Source: Corbicula japonica
Lineage: Eukaryota; Mollusca; Bivalvia; Venerida; Cyrenidae
Assembly (NCBI GenBank): GCA_038501625.1
Contig: JAZAYU010000015.1
Span: 806,001 to 870,000 of the forward strand
Direction: 5' to 3'
Length of the DNA stretch: 64,000 nt
Positions 10,471 to 20,387 of the stretch are shown here, in pieces; within the stretch, counting starts at the first letter, position 1, and each line of letters starts with the position of its first letter. A program made the translations under genes and the position numbers. The notes beneath the pieces are model-generated. The model saw nothing but the letters and a program-made list of their open reading frames with translations, made no database searches and was not told the origin of the DNA.

Positions 10471-12700
10471 AATAATCACATTAGTGTGTACATCACAAAT
10501 ACATGCATTCGTTTTCAAGAAACTTTAACGATAGAGCCGGTTAAGTCATCGGAAGGATCTTAAATACTTCAGGACACATTACTTAATTATTCTCGCATGT
10601 CAGATCTGTAGACACAATAACATCTGAAACATCTGAAACTCTAATATATAATTTTAAAAAAACGAAGTATATCCTAGGGGTGATTGAAAAATATCAAAAT
10701 CTAAATGCATATTGGCTTAAAAGTGGCCGAAATATTTAAACAAATGTAATTTTAGAGGTACTGTTAACATAGTACTTAAGTATCGTGCTCGACGACCTTC
10801 AAAGGAAGTAACTGATAACAGCACTGATTGAATGTACGGGGAATCTTTTTACAGCCGCCACACGGTACAAACAACGCTACTTTGATACTGAAATTGGAAC
10901 TTTGAAAGCCACCGAACACGACAAATACAAACATATTGCAGGCTCGGATTGATTGAGCCTGTTCATTGAAAGAAATGGAAATGTATATTATTATCCACAC
11001 CGCGTAGATCCGGTTTATTTGTATCGTGAAGAATGTAGTATCAAGGCACTTCGATTAAAACTTTACAAAAAGATGTGACAAAACTTTGTTCATTGATGCT
11101 TATTTTTATCCTTAGTTTGAGTTGTGGTATTGACACATATCTAGACATGTGTTAAAGCGAGATGATGTTGTTGTTGTTGATTTTTCACTAATTTAAAGTC
11201 GAGGTTATTTTCACTTTCCTAAATAATGACAATATGCATAATAAATCGTATTATACAATATATTTGAAGAAATCATTATTCCCTTATAATATTTACCATA
11301 TAATAATAATACAAAGTATTGTACTCAAAGTACTTTAAGTAGTACTCAGTACTGGACTTCAATACTTGACTCATATAGTAAAGTAACACATTAAAAGAAA
11401 AAAAACAAGTTCTTAGCTCACCAGAGCCAAAGCTCTGAGTGAGCTATTGTGAACAGAGGGGGGCCAGATGTCCTTCGTCCGTCAGCTTGTTTGTCAACGC
11501 GATAGAGGCCATAATTTTTAACCGATTGTCATCAAACTTGGTTAGAATGTTTCTCTTGGTGGTGTGTCGATCCTATAGAAACTGGGTCATCTTGGGTCAA
11601 AAACTAGGACACTAGGTCAGATTAAAGCAAACATTTTGTTCACGCAATGGAGGTCACATTTTTTATCCGAATGTCATCAAATTTGGTATGAATATTGATT
11701 CTGATGATCTCTACTCAAATTGTTAAAATCATGATCTTGAATTGCCCAGGTGACCCGCCCTGGGGATTTTTTTCTTTTAAATTCTGCTTTTAACCTTTGA
11801 TTTTCTACAGTTATCTTCAGATTTTGACACAAACTTTATACTATCTTAAAATTCAACTTTTCCTGAACAATGCATTAATGGGTTGTTCAATAATAAAATT
11901 TGAAACAAAAATTATTAGAGTGAAAATTTAAAGTGTAAAAATTCCAATATTTCTACCTGTCTTCAGCTATATTTATATTCAATCTTAAGATGTGTTAGGA
12001 TGCATTATCAGAGTTCATTCCTCCAGTCGCTGGTCAATGACCTAATTAAATTGCTGCTTAGCTCTTTGCTCTAGAAGAATTTTTATTGTAAATTTTGTCA
12101 TTTTCCTTGGGTACTGACCAAATAAACTTTCTTACTTTATAGCACTTAGAAAAACAGGATTTTCTGAATATTTTTTTCACTGTTGAAAGTAAAACAGCAA
12201 CAACAAATTTGAAGCACATTATCAAATTGTTCAGAACTCAAGCATTTGATTTGTTTAAGAGACTTGTATCAGTTTTCGGAAGTCAGATGCTTGAGAATTG
12301 AGTATCGTCTCTAGTCTCAGTTTTATTGTCTTTGATCTTGACCAAACCAGTATTTAACCCTTTCCTCCATATTTACACATTTTTACGCAATGGCAACAGT
12401 GTAGATCCAGATCAGCCGGCTCATTTGTGTCGTCTGTTCAGGATCTGCACTTGTCACATTTTAGTCAAAAGCGCGTCGCTTGTTTGAATAACCATGCATG
12501 GTAACACGAATGCTGCGCACGTCATTATCATGGTACTTAATAAAGCACATACCTGTCAATATAAACAAAACTACTAATGGAAAAAGAGCCAAACTTCGCA
12601 ACGTCAAAGCGCGATAAACGATTGATGTTATGTCAAAATCTTACATCAGTTGGACTTTGCGTTTTAAAAACAATCAATATTTAAGCGAGCTATCACCAAC
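10471..12700. other. gene-free stretch, left part of segmental duplication block 1
   Basis: From 10,665 onward the sequence is near-identical to 26,415 onward. It contains an R1-related fragment (10,895-11,010) and a bivalve interspersed repeat (11,415-11,760). It also holds AT-rich sequence with no coding potential that I can recognise. Confidence 0.6.
11415..11760 (+). repeat. bivalve-type interspersed repeat with terminal hairpin
   Basis: Starts with hairpin AGCTCACCAGAGC / GCTCTGAGTGAGCT, followed by ATTGTGA.CAGAGGGGG and TCCTTCGTCCGTCAGCTTG. It continues with blocks such as AACTTGGT.AGAATGTTTCT and GTCATCTTGGGTCAAAAACTAG. This kind of sequence is abundant in clam genomes from general experience. 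A second copy is at 27,172-27,500. Confidence 0.65.
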
Positions 12701-12994
12701 GTGAAAACGTCAGAAATATCTTCGTTAGAACGGCTGGAAATACGCGCTATTATAAACTTCTGTCATGATCTAGTTTTTAAGTGGCATCAGTGGCTTTGTA
12801 ACTGTCAGGAGAGTCATGAAATAGGCCCGGCAAGGGAAAAAGAAATAAATCGGCGTGACGGCGGTGACGTCAAGCCGGGAGGCGATTGAAACGGACAGAA
12901 GTCTAGTTATTGGGGCGCTTTCCGAACTATTCTATAATGGATAGGGAACAGTGCAACGGATATTGCCGAACAAATTACATTTTTCAGAGGTATC
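12701..12994 (+). pseudogene. mariner/SETMAR-like transposase N-terminal fragment, copy 1
   Basis: The frame begins KTSEISSLERLEIRAIINFC, then VFKWHQW, QESHEIGPAR and RRDGGDVKPGG. After a frameshift it continues with IETDRSL, ALSELFYNG, stop (TAG), GTVQRILPNKLHFSE. This order (helix-turn-helix, KWHxRF, RES.E.GP.R, RRDGGDV, SGTV..IL...L.FSKV) is that of mariner-type transposase DNA-binding domains, also present in SETMAR/GVQW-like genes. Residues between FCHDL and VFKWHQ are missing, and nothing of the DDD catalytic domain follows. It is a dead fragment duplicated at 28,443-28,736. Confidence 0.65.
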
Positions 12995-13384
12995 TTAATA
13001 TTTTATTAACAAATTAGTTTTTCAATGCATGTTTTTGCTTGATATATGTATCATTAAAAATTCATAAAGTATTAAATAACAATAAATATGTTTGTTATTT
13101 TACTAACTTTTGAGTAAACATCTACGGACGCTGTGTCTACAATGCAAACACTTGTTCTTTTATAACAATTACAAATTTGTAATGAATTATTTTTACACCA
13201 ATTTGATTTCAATGATAAATGTCGGGAGAATATGTCAATTTCAGTGACAGCTCTTGTTTAATATCAGTTGTTTGTAAGTGTAAATATATTAACGATAAAC
13301 TCTATACACTGACAACTTAGAATTGTCCATAAGAGCAAAATTAATAATTTTTCAATTAAAATGGAGTTATTTAAAAAAAGTAAT
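12995..13384. other. gene-free stretch between mariner fragment and PLE
   Basis: AT-rich with no coding potential. It is collinear with 28,737-28,937 plus 29,926-30,104 in block 2, where about 990 bp has been inserted. Confidence 0.6.
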
Positions 13385-14242
13385 ATATGCATATCAGGAT
13401 TCGCCACACTCACAAATCACAGCCTCCCCACGCAGCAAACAAGAGAAGAATAGAGAGAGCACGTTTGTTATAAGTATGTCAAATCAAATAGGACACCACA
13501 AAGAATTAACGAAAAAGAGAACCTTTGGGGATACCGCCTTGGAACGGTCAGTGGCAAAACAAATTGCCACTGGGGTTTAAACCAGGTTCTAGGGTGCACC
13601 AACCTCACACTTGCCCCAACAGGTTCTCATATCACAAAACAAGTACAAGTTGTCTTGGTGAAATATTTCAACCCTCCCATCGGCTCAATAATGTTCCATG
13701 CAAAACACACAAACATATAAATCATAAGAAGCTAAAGGGCGGGTACTCAATGCTCTTACCGAGACCAGAGCTCCTGGAGTAAAATCAGCAAGAACACGAT
13801 GACAGGGATAGAAGAAACAAATCGAGAATCTATGTTCATTGTTCATTTAAGAAAAAAATTCCCTAAAAACTTCATAAACTCGTAAACCCCTGCCACCGTC
13901 GTGCAGCCAAAGAGGTAAGCATAATAATCAACTGTAGATGGGTTAATCACCAGGCCTGCAGAGCGCTGTAAAATATTATGTTGGTAACCTTTCTTTTTAA
14001 ATTTACAGATGGTTTTTACGAATAATCGGGAGAAATTAACAATGCCTTTTATCTTCTTAAGTTTATAAATTAAATCTCTATAAAAAAAACTGGCTGTACA
14101 TGTAAAATACCTTGTTGGAGAGGGGATTTTAAACTGCACCTATATTTATGAATGAGATCTGAGTATCGGCGATAAAACTTGCAAAAGGTTTTCCTTAATT
14201 TGTAATACCGATAACCTTGTTTGAAAAGATTTTCTGTAAGGC

Positions 14243-14480
14243 CAGAGAAAAAAATTTAGATTCTCATCCTGATTTTGGGGAAAAGGGGGCGGATGTGCAC
14301 TTTTTAATTTTTATTTTATATAAATGAAATACCTTAAGAAGGTATTTCGGGATGGTCTAAAACACTTTCTGTCCGGAACAGAATATGTTTCAATTTTTTT
14401 ACCAATAATTTTTTTTGGGGCAGGTGGTTTTGGTCAGGGGCGGGCGGGGATGAGAATCTAAGATATTTTTTTGTAATGCC
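14243..14480. mobile_element. MITE inserted in the PLE
   Basis: Perfect 14-bp inverted ends TTAGATTCTCATCC (14,256-14,269) and GGATGAGAATCTAA (14,448-14,461), extended outward by A-rich/T-rich stretches. The insert interrupts PLE sequence that is continuous in the other copies. Flanks read TAAGGC and TAATGC, suggesting a 6-8 bp target duplication of TAATGC as in hAT-type elements. The interior is GC-skewed (GGGGAAAAGGGGGCGG) and non-coding. Confidence 0.65.
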
Positions 14481-14913
14481 TAATGCAAAGATTAAGTTCA
14501 TTGAAATCATTCACATCGTTGCAAGCTCTTGAAAAGCGAACAAGCTGTGAGATATACGGGGTGTAAGATGTTGCACGAGGAACATCGCCGTCTAAAATAG
14601 AAAAATTTACTATATTAAAATCATCTCTTTTATCATATATTTTAGTAGTAACGTAACCATTTTAAATGGAAAGATTTAGATCAAGAAAGTTTGCTTGCTT
14701 CTTTTTAAGTGTTCGCTTTATTAAGTTGTAGTCTTTCAGGATTAATCTCATTAACCAGTGATGGAAAATGGTTATTATATTTAATAAATCATCAAGGTAC
14801 CTCGACGTGTTGTCAAAAGCTGTAATAATATCATCTTGATGTTCAGTAGAAAGAGGTAACATAATCTCATTCATAACAGTATAAAAACAGATCATTCAAT
14901 TTACTAGATTTCT

Positions 14914-15130
14914 GCTAGTTTAAAGAAGGTAGACGCAGTATTAATTTACACAAATAATGATTAGGATGACCAAAAACGAATGAATATATTAACATAAGAA
15001 CTCGGTAAGTAACCGTTGTTTGGCATCTCAAACTCATCTGCATAGATACGTACCGTCTCAACTTGTATGTCAGAATCTTCGATTGATTTCGGCGATATGA
15101 ATTTACAAACCAGTACTCTGCATCATATAT
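14914..15130 (-). pseudogene. piece of host exon 2 captured inside the PLE RT region
   Basis: On the minus strand the sequence matches the 3' end of gene exon 2 (compare 17,888-18,100). Landmarks are IYDAEYWFVNSYRRNQS and, out of frame, the regions encoding the ICADEFEMPN-like segment and the hydrophobic tail. It sits between PLE RT blocks ending LLDNIYVRFGT (about 15,140) and resuming at CYTVMNEIM (about 14,890). The older copy at 31,217-31,280 shares the same junction near ATAAATAG.GGTACC. It carries frameshifts and is not functional. Confidence 0.75.
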
Positions 15131-17045
15131 AAATAGAGGTACCGAATCTAACATAAATATTATCCAGTAAGAAAGTTATCGACTCTGTTAGGTCTTGACA
15201 ATTCCATAAAGTATAATTATCATATGACCCATCTGTAAAAATGCCCTATGTTCATTGCAAGCGCTGAAGGTTTTATTTTCTCTAGCAAAGGTTTTTTTTC
15301 AATGAGACTGGTAAGCTTGTCTCTTGTTTAATTATGAGGGAGCGAAGTGTATAAATTTGACAAATCATAAGTAGACAAACAGAACGCCAGAAAATAATTT
15401 GATTTAAGATTTTTCAAAACGTCATTTGAATTTTTAATCAACCAAAATACATTTTTGCCAGAAGTTTCAAAAACCTTATCGCAATACCTAATAATAACAT
15501 GTTCTTTTATAGCTGTAAGACAAGATGTTAAGAGCACGGATAATTTAGTAGAAGTGCAAGAACTAGAGTTAGCAATAAATCTTGCTTTGTACGGTGTTTT
15601 ATGCATTTTAGGCAACCAATACATATTAGGTACTTTTTTCGGCTCAATACTGATTCTAAATTTTATAATGTGTAGAGAGTGTGCAGTAACAGTTTCACTC
15701 TCAGATGAAGAAGTCAGTATATAAGCATTAGTGCTGTTCTGTTCTTCAGTTAAAATATTAATATAGTATATCTACACTACACACTACACTTGCATTATTA
15801 GAAGCCTTATCAGCAGGTGTTAAAACAAATCTGTTATGAAAGTCTTGAATTCCTTTATTCAAATGACGAAAGTTAAAACGAGGTCGAGATTGTAATAAAG
15901 CAACGGTTCTTCCATAAAATGATATACGAGTGTCAAATATTTTGAATATGTGTTTTTTCCAGTTAGAACGTTCATTAGGCTCAGCATGTTTTCTTTTGCA
16001 CCATTTATTGCAAAATAAGTTTAAAGACTCAGCAATTTCTGCACGGCATGCATTACAATCAATTTTGTATGGAATTCTATATTAAGGACCTTTAGAAATT
16101 AAATTACGAATTCTAGAGTCTTTGATAACATTAAGATCACCGGTAACAACATGCAATATTTAGAAGTTAAACACTCAATATTTTGGTATATTTTCAATGA
16201 TCTGTAAATCAGAGGTAATTTTATTGTAATTAAAAATTGTATTTCTAGCTGGTTTGTTGTATTTATAACAAACCATTGGCGATTCAGTATTTTTAAAATA
16301 ATAAGGAATAGCCGATTGAACTGTTTTCTCTTTAAATATACTAGGAAGGTCAATACAATCTATTCCTTTATTTAAAAAAAGAAATTTAAGGAAATGTCTT
16401 TGATGGTCAGATTCCAGGTCAATGTGTGGCCTGAGAACATGCCGAGTATAACACTGAATACGCCTTGCAACCTCGTAAAATGGATGGGTTCTTATGACGA
16501 TATCCTCGGCTTCCTCATCCAGTTTCTGCAGACTTGATATAGAAAGAGAAGCTAACCTATATAGCATAGCTAGTCTGCCTGCCAGATTGTTTTAAAATAA
16601 TATGTAGGTCATGCATAGAACAACGAATAAATGATTTTCTTTTTATGTTTCCATTAGTTCTGCTTCCGTGCGACCTCGATTTTCTTTTACGTATTTCAAG
16701 CAATTCAAAGACGACATAATCAGGATAAATATTATCATTTAAACCAAGTGGGTAAGGCGTTTGTTATGTTTTAATCCATTTATGTTCCGGAACGAGCCTG
16801 GTCCTGATTTTAAATGCTCTTGATGCAGCGCTGTCAAATGTAAGTTTTTTTACTGGTTGAATGGAAATATTTTGTAAACGGTGTCCTGAATGATTAAACT
16901 GTTGGTATAAAAATGTTTTAAATTTGCTGTTGTTTCGAATTTTAGAACAATGTTGTCCAAAACGTGTTTTAAGGCGACCTGTTTGTCTCACGTATTGAAT
17001 TCCACAGTTATTATAACGTCAAGTTAAAATGTAAACAACAACAAA

Positions 17046-17220
17046 GGCTACAGCAAGGAGTATATTCCTTTGAAATCGAACACCTTTTGGAGGCATTGTT
17101 TTCGTAAAATGATGTGAATGGGCATATCTCAAAAAGACGGTCTGGTAAGGCCCGTTCCTTCGTAAAATAGTGTTTTATGAACACAGTTACAAATAAGGTG
17201 ATATATAAACAAGTCTTCAT
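17046..17220 (-). pseudogene. exon-1 stub (signal peptide and start of SMB domain) cut by PLE
   Basis: Starts with ATG and MKTCLYITLFVTVFIKHYF, then LPDRLFEICPFTSF, then EYTPCCSLCC, closely matching exon 1 of copies A and B. Homology stops at about 17,046, where PLE 5' sequence begins, inside the SMB cysteine cluster. The conserved second cysteine is replaced (TSFYENN for TSFCENN). It is the remains of another family member in the same orientation, downstream of copy B. Confidence 0.8.
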
Positions 17221-17506
17221 TTTGTTTTTTATCTCTTTTTATTCCACAAATATATTAAATAAAGTATTCACAGTAGTTCCATTTAGTAAGTAGGGCGACA
17301 CAAAAATTGTTTATGAAATCTTTGAGTGTTAAGTCGCTTGAATATAGTAATTTAAAAAGAAGGATTTTGTGTCAAAAACAAGTTTCATAACAAAATGTAA
17401 ACATTTGGAATGGAAATAAAATCGGGGCGACGCTGGTGAATTCGCCGTACGCAGGTAAAGATTTAGTACTCTCGGATTATTTTCCTAATTATTTTAGTGT
17501 CCTTAC

Positions 17507-17587
17507 ATGCTCTCTTTTCCTCTCTTTTTTTTTTCGCTGCGTGGGTGGCTGTGTTTTGTGTGTGGCGATTCCTGATATCCATGTTTC
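17507..17587 (+). mobile_element. PLE 3' tail remnant
   Basis: TGCTCTCTTTTCCTCTCTT, CGCTGCGTGGGTGGCTGTG and GGCGATTCCTGATAT are the last ~80 bp of the PLE tail. The same remnant is at 34,590-34,672. Confidence 0.65.
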
Positions 17588-17836
17588 ACTTTTAAAAAAT
17601 CAGTCAGAAAATTTTTTGGATCACTTTTTATAAAAAACACAAAAGTTACTGCAGTAAAGATGCTATGTATTTTTTGGAGCTGAACGCACGTGCTTGGCAT
17701 CGATCAATCTCGACATATTACACCTTTGTCAGAACCGGGGGATATGGCATGTATGATCATTGTCCTCTCATAGGTAAATACCTTTACGAATAAGAAGTTC
17801 AATATTTTCATTTATGTATTCGTGATATTCATTCAT

Positions 17837-17842
17837 TTTATT
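17837..17842 (-). promoter_or_regulatory. candidate poly(A) signal of copy B
   Basis: AATAAA on the minus strand, about 73 bp after the exon-2 stop, within GCGCAAAATAAAATGAATG. The surrounding context is conserved downstream of copies A, C and D. Confidence 0.55.
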
Positions 17843-17914
17843 TTGCGCTCCGGGAAGAGAGGCACCTTTTATCTAAAACCGTTCATTTACAGCTAGTTTA
17901 AAGAAGGCGCAATA

Positions 17915-18778
17915 TTAGTTTAAACAAATAATGATTAAGAAGACCAAAAACGAATGAATATTAACACAAGAATTCGGTAAATAACCGTCATTGGGCATCT
18001 CAAACTCATCTGCACAGATACGTAATGTCTCCACTGGAGTGCCGGAATCTTGGGATTGATTTTGGCGATATGAATTTACAAACCTATACTCTGCGTCATA
18101 TATTGTCTTATTGGCTACTCTGAAGTAAACCTTTAACTCGGAGAAAACATATTCGTCTGGAAATAAATCAACTTGTTCACAAAAGAATAACTTCGTCAGG
18201 ATCATACCAGTGTGGATCCACTTAGTTTGGTATAAGGGAAACAGATAATCCGCCGATGTAACCAGTTGTCTGTTGTACAACAAATGTTCAGCCAAAAATA
18301 ATATTGTTTTGTTAATGTCTGTGGATATCCCTAACACGTCCGTTGGTGTTGGGCTGTATTTTATTATCTCGTTAAATTTTACGAATAATGGGTATTCTTG
18401 TTTCTCATATTTTAAGAACCATGTTTCTGTTAAAGCCTGTTGGATCACATCGTGTAAGTAAGATGGGTTTGCGTAACTTAAAGGATAAGTTACGTTTGCT
18501 ATGATATATCTAACGGCTTCCAGATCCTCGGATGTCTGTATGAATGGAATAACATACCAGTCCTGTAAAATACCTCTGTGTAACCATGGTGCTAGTGTAT
18601 TTATCTTGTCATCTTTCCGCATCTTGCTAAAGAATGCTCCGGGAATGGTCTCATTGTTGATCGGTGTTAATTTCAAGACAACAGAAAATAGAGTTCCGTA
18701 CCATAGCGTGCTGTAATAGCTACAACTACCGTTGACAAGCTTTTGTCCGAGTGGACATCTTCTTGGTCTACAAGAGCT
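17915..18778 (-). CDS. copy B exon 2: C-terminal half of SMB-type secreted or anchored protein (intact)
   Basis: The acceptor is TTTTGTAG, followed in phase 0 by AGC TCT TGT. It encodes SSCRPRRCPLGQKLVNGSC, then YYSTLWYGTLFSVVLKLTP. A domain of about 230 residues follows with APWLHRGILQDWYVIPF, YANPSYLHDVIQQALTETW and VTSADYLFPLYQTKW. It ends IHSFLVFLIIICLN, then TAA: a short hydrophobic tail with no basic residues after it, compatible with a GPI-attachment signal or weak membrane anchor. 287 codons plus stop; the total joined protein is about 611 residues. The CxxxxC-P-L-G...C module resembles the segment preceding the membrane part in molluscan Methuselah-like receptors, but no seven-helix domain follows. 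Best supported functional copy in the window. Confidence 0.82.
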   Translation of the reverse strand, partial: SSCRPRRCPLGQKLVNGSCSYYSTLWYGTLFSVVLKLTPINNETIPGAFFSKMRKDDKINTLAPWLHRGILQDWYVIPFIQTSEDLEAVRYIIANVTYPLSYANPSYLHDVIQQALTETWFLKYEKQEYPLFVKFNEIIKYSPTPTDVLGISTDINKTILFLAEHLLYNRQLVTSADYLFPLYQTKWIHTGMILTKLFFCEQVDLFPDEYVFSELKVYFRVANKTIYDAEYRFVNSYRQNQSQDSGTPVETLRICADEFEMPNDGYLPNSCVNIHSFLVFLIIICLN

Positions 18779-19830
18779 CTACAAAATAAAAGGTTTATAA
18801 TTTACAAATAATTTGCACTCTTTATTATCGAGTTTTCGAACCCGTGTTCTTTTTCAAGAAAAATACAGAAATTATTCCGTTTTAAGTAACATCCATGTTG
18901 AAAGCGTACTGTTGTTTTCAATATTTTACTTAGCAAAAACCAAATCGGATACGTGGACCTTGCAAATTTATAGCGATAAAGATTTTTTGGCAATGCTTTA
19001 TTACGTATATTTCAGTAATGACATTCCTAATGTCTTAGATATTTACAGACACAAATCTATCAGCAAAGTGATCCTTCATTCGTCAAAAGCGCTATCTATG
19101 GAAACAGGACGACACGTCCTGATTCTATGGCAGCGATTTTGTTTTTATATTGATGTGCATTGTTTATAATTACAGAAAATATTCTCTTCGAACCCGAACG
19201 GTTTTGTAGATATCAAACAATAGCATTATACTTCGTCACGAGCACCGTTAAAAATATCCATTCAGGAAACTTTTATGTCAACAAACTCACAGTTCTCAAG
19301 GTAAAGTTTCCTTTTTCAGTTAGAAATCTTCGTAGCTGAAATTGTTATGTAGCGCAACAAATATTAAAAATGTCTCAATATTATTATTCATAGAAGCCTT
19401 TCTTTGAAATGAGCCCGTTTGTTTTTTATTACGTTTAATTAGTTTCTCGAAAGATCCATCCAGGATTCGGGCAAAAACAACCTAGATCGATGCATAGTTC
19501 TGTCGATGCAGCCCTTAATTTTTGTAGCCGAATGGAGCCGATTGTTCAATACATCATTTACGACATTTTCAACACTCGAGTAAAAAAAACGTTAAAAAAT
19601 CCATTTGAAACCGTTTTTTATAATTTTATTGAATATACTTGAACTTTTTTATTATTTTTTTAATTAAAAATAATTATTTTTTAATTAAAACTAATTATAG
19701 CTACAGCACTGAATCAAACATCAGCGCTGACGGAACATTTCAGTCGTCAGTTTAAATCGAATCAAAGCTCCTTCGTGGACAAAAATCTGCGTTTATAAAC
19801 CGTCTAAGGTCGTCATTGAACTTTTATCTC

Positions 19831-19878
<48 letters not shown>

Positions 19879-20387
19879 GATTGAATGTAAATATTTTATT
19901 AACTCAGTATTTCTTTGTGAAGTTTCGCCAACCCGACATTTATAACATTTATTTGGAGAAAGTTTTCTTTTTTATCGATGACAGTGCAATGACGACCAGA
20001 GACGGCCTTTAATATAATACGTTAATAAACCCAGAGTTTTGTTCATATAACATTGTAAAATTTCATACCCCACCCACCAATATGCAAGCGTTCAAATTTC
20101 AGTAGTGTCCACACATTCTGATCTCATAAGTGTTTACCATTGTTATTCGTTATTATGTCCTATAACAATTGTTAACTACAGATACCGTGTAGTTCATGTA
20201 ATAAATTGTTTTGTTTGCAATAAATAAATTGATGAAATTAAACCCCTGTAATTGTGTGGTCCTCAAATTATTTTGAGGAATATACTAGTTTACCTTCAAA
20301 CGTGTATATCAGATATTTAAGAAAGTCACATATTCTATGTCATCGTGATAATTATTTAATAGAATAATAGTATAAAACATATCAAAC
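18779..20387 (-). other. intron of copy B
   Basis: Donor AAG|GTTTGA and acceptor TTTTGTAG|AGC; 1,609 bp. 18,779-19,876 is duplicated next to copy C. It contains a (TA)n tract (19,832-19,876). Plus-strand open frames here, such as 18,813-19,169, are intron sequence. Confidence 0.78.
19832..19876. repeat. (TA)n microsatellite in copy B intron
   Basis: About 22 uninterrupted TA units. Homology with block 2 ends at the equivalent tract (36,914-36,962). Confidence 0.95.

Larger units (their letters stand above)
13385..17040 (-). mobile_element. near full-length, decayed Naiad-type PLE (N-terminal GIY-YIG, then RT)
   Basis: Read on the minus strand, the endonuclease comes first. CGIQYVRQTGRLKTRFGQH (about 17,010-16,950) is the GIY-YIG motif with its arginine. 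FNHSGH and PEHKWIK, which carries the probable catalytic Glu, follow. Then come a basic linker (RKRKSRSHG), a region with KIDCNACRAEI (about 16,050), and RT motifs: YWLPKMHKTPYKARFI (15,624), STYDLSNLYTSLPHN (about 15,350), YLDDLLNI (about 14,790) and thumb KTICKFKKKGYQHNI (about 14,000). EN before RT is the permuted order of Naiad PLEs; canonical PLEs have EN after RT. The coding sequence has frameshifts and TAA/TAG stops, a captured host exon piece (14,914-15,130) and a MITE (14,243-14,480). The 3' tail ends at ATATGCATATCAGGA. It interrupts an exon-1 stub at its 5' end. Confidence 0.8.
17221..17914. other. spacer downstream of copy B
   Basis: Holds the promoter side of the exon-1 stub, a PLE tail remnant (17,507-17,587) and the presumed 3' UTR of copy B. 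It is nearly identical to 34,366-35,003 in block 2. Confidence 0.6.
10665..19876. repeat. segmental duplication block 1
   Basis: Collinear with 26,415-36,962. The shared order is R1-like fragment, hairpin repeat, mariner-like fragment, Naiad PLE with captured exon piece, exon-1 stub, spacer, exon 2 and intron up to a (TA)n tract. The offset grows from about 15.75 kb to about 17.1 kb because of later insertions in block 2 (28,938-29,925; nested PLE; 33,750-34,366), partly offset by deletion of the PLE 5' end. Similarity looks high enough for a fairly recent event. Confidence 0.85.

Noticed and set aside
13385..17040. Selenocysteine-recoded PLE, reported for some clam Naiads
   Set aside because: The in-frame stops I read in the RT and EN segments are TAA or TAG. 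Frameshifts are also present and I saw no SECIS element, so decay explains them better.
18813..19169. 118-codon plus-strand frame in the copy B intron, repeated near copy C
   Set aside because: Both are intron sequence of the duplicated gene. Conservation is explained by the recent segmental duplication, and the copy C version is broken earlier.
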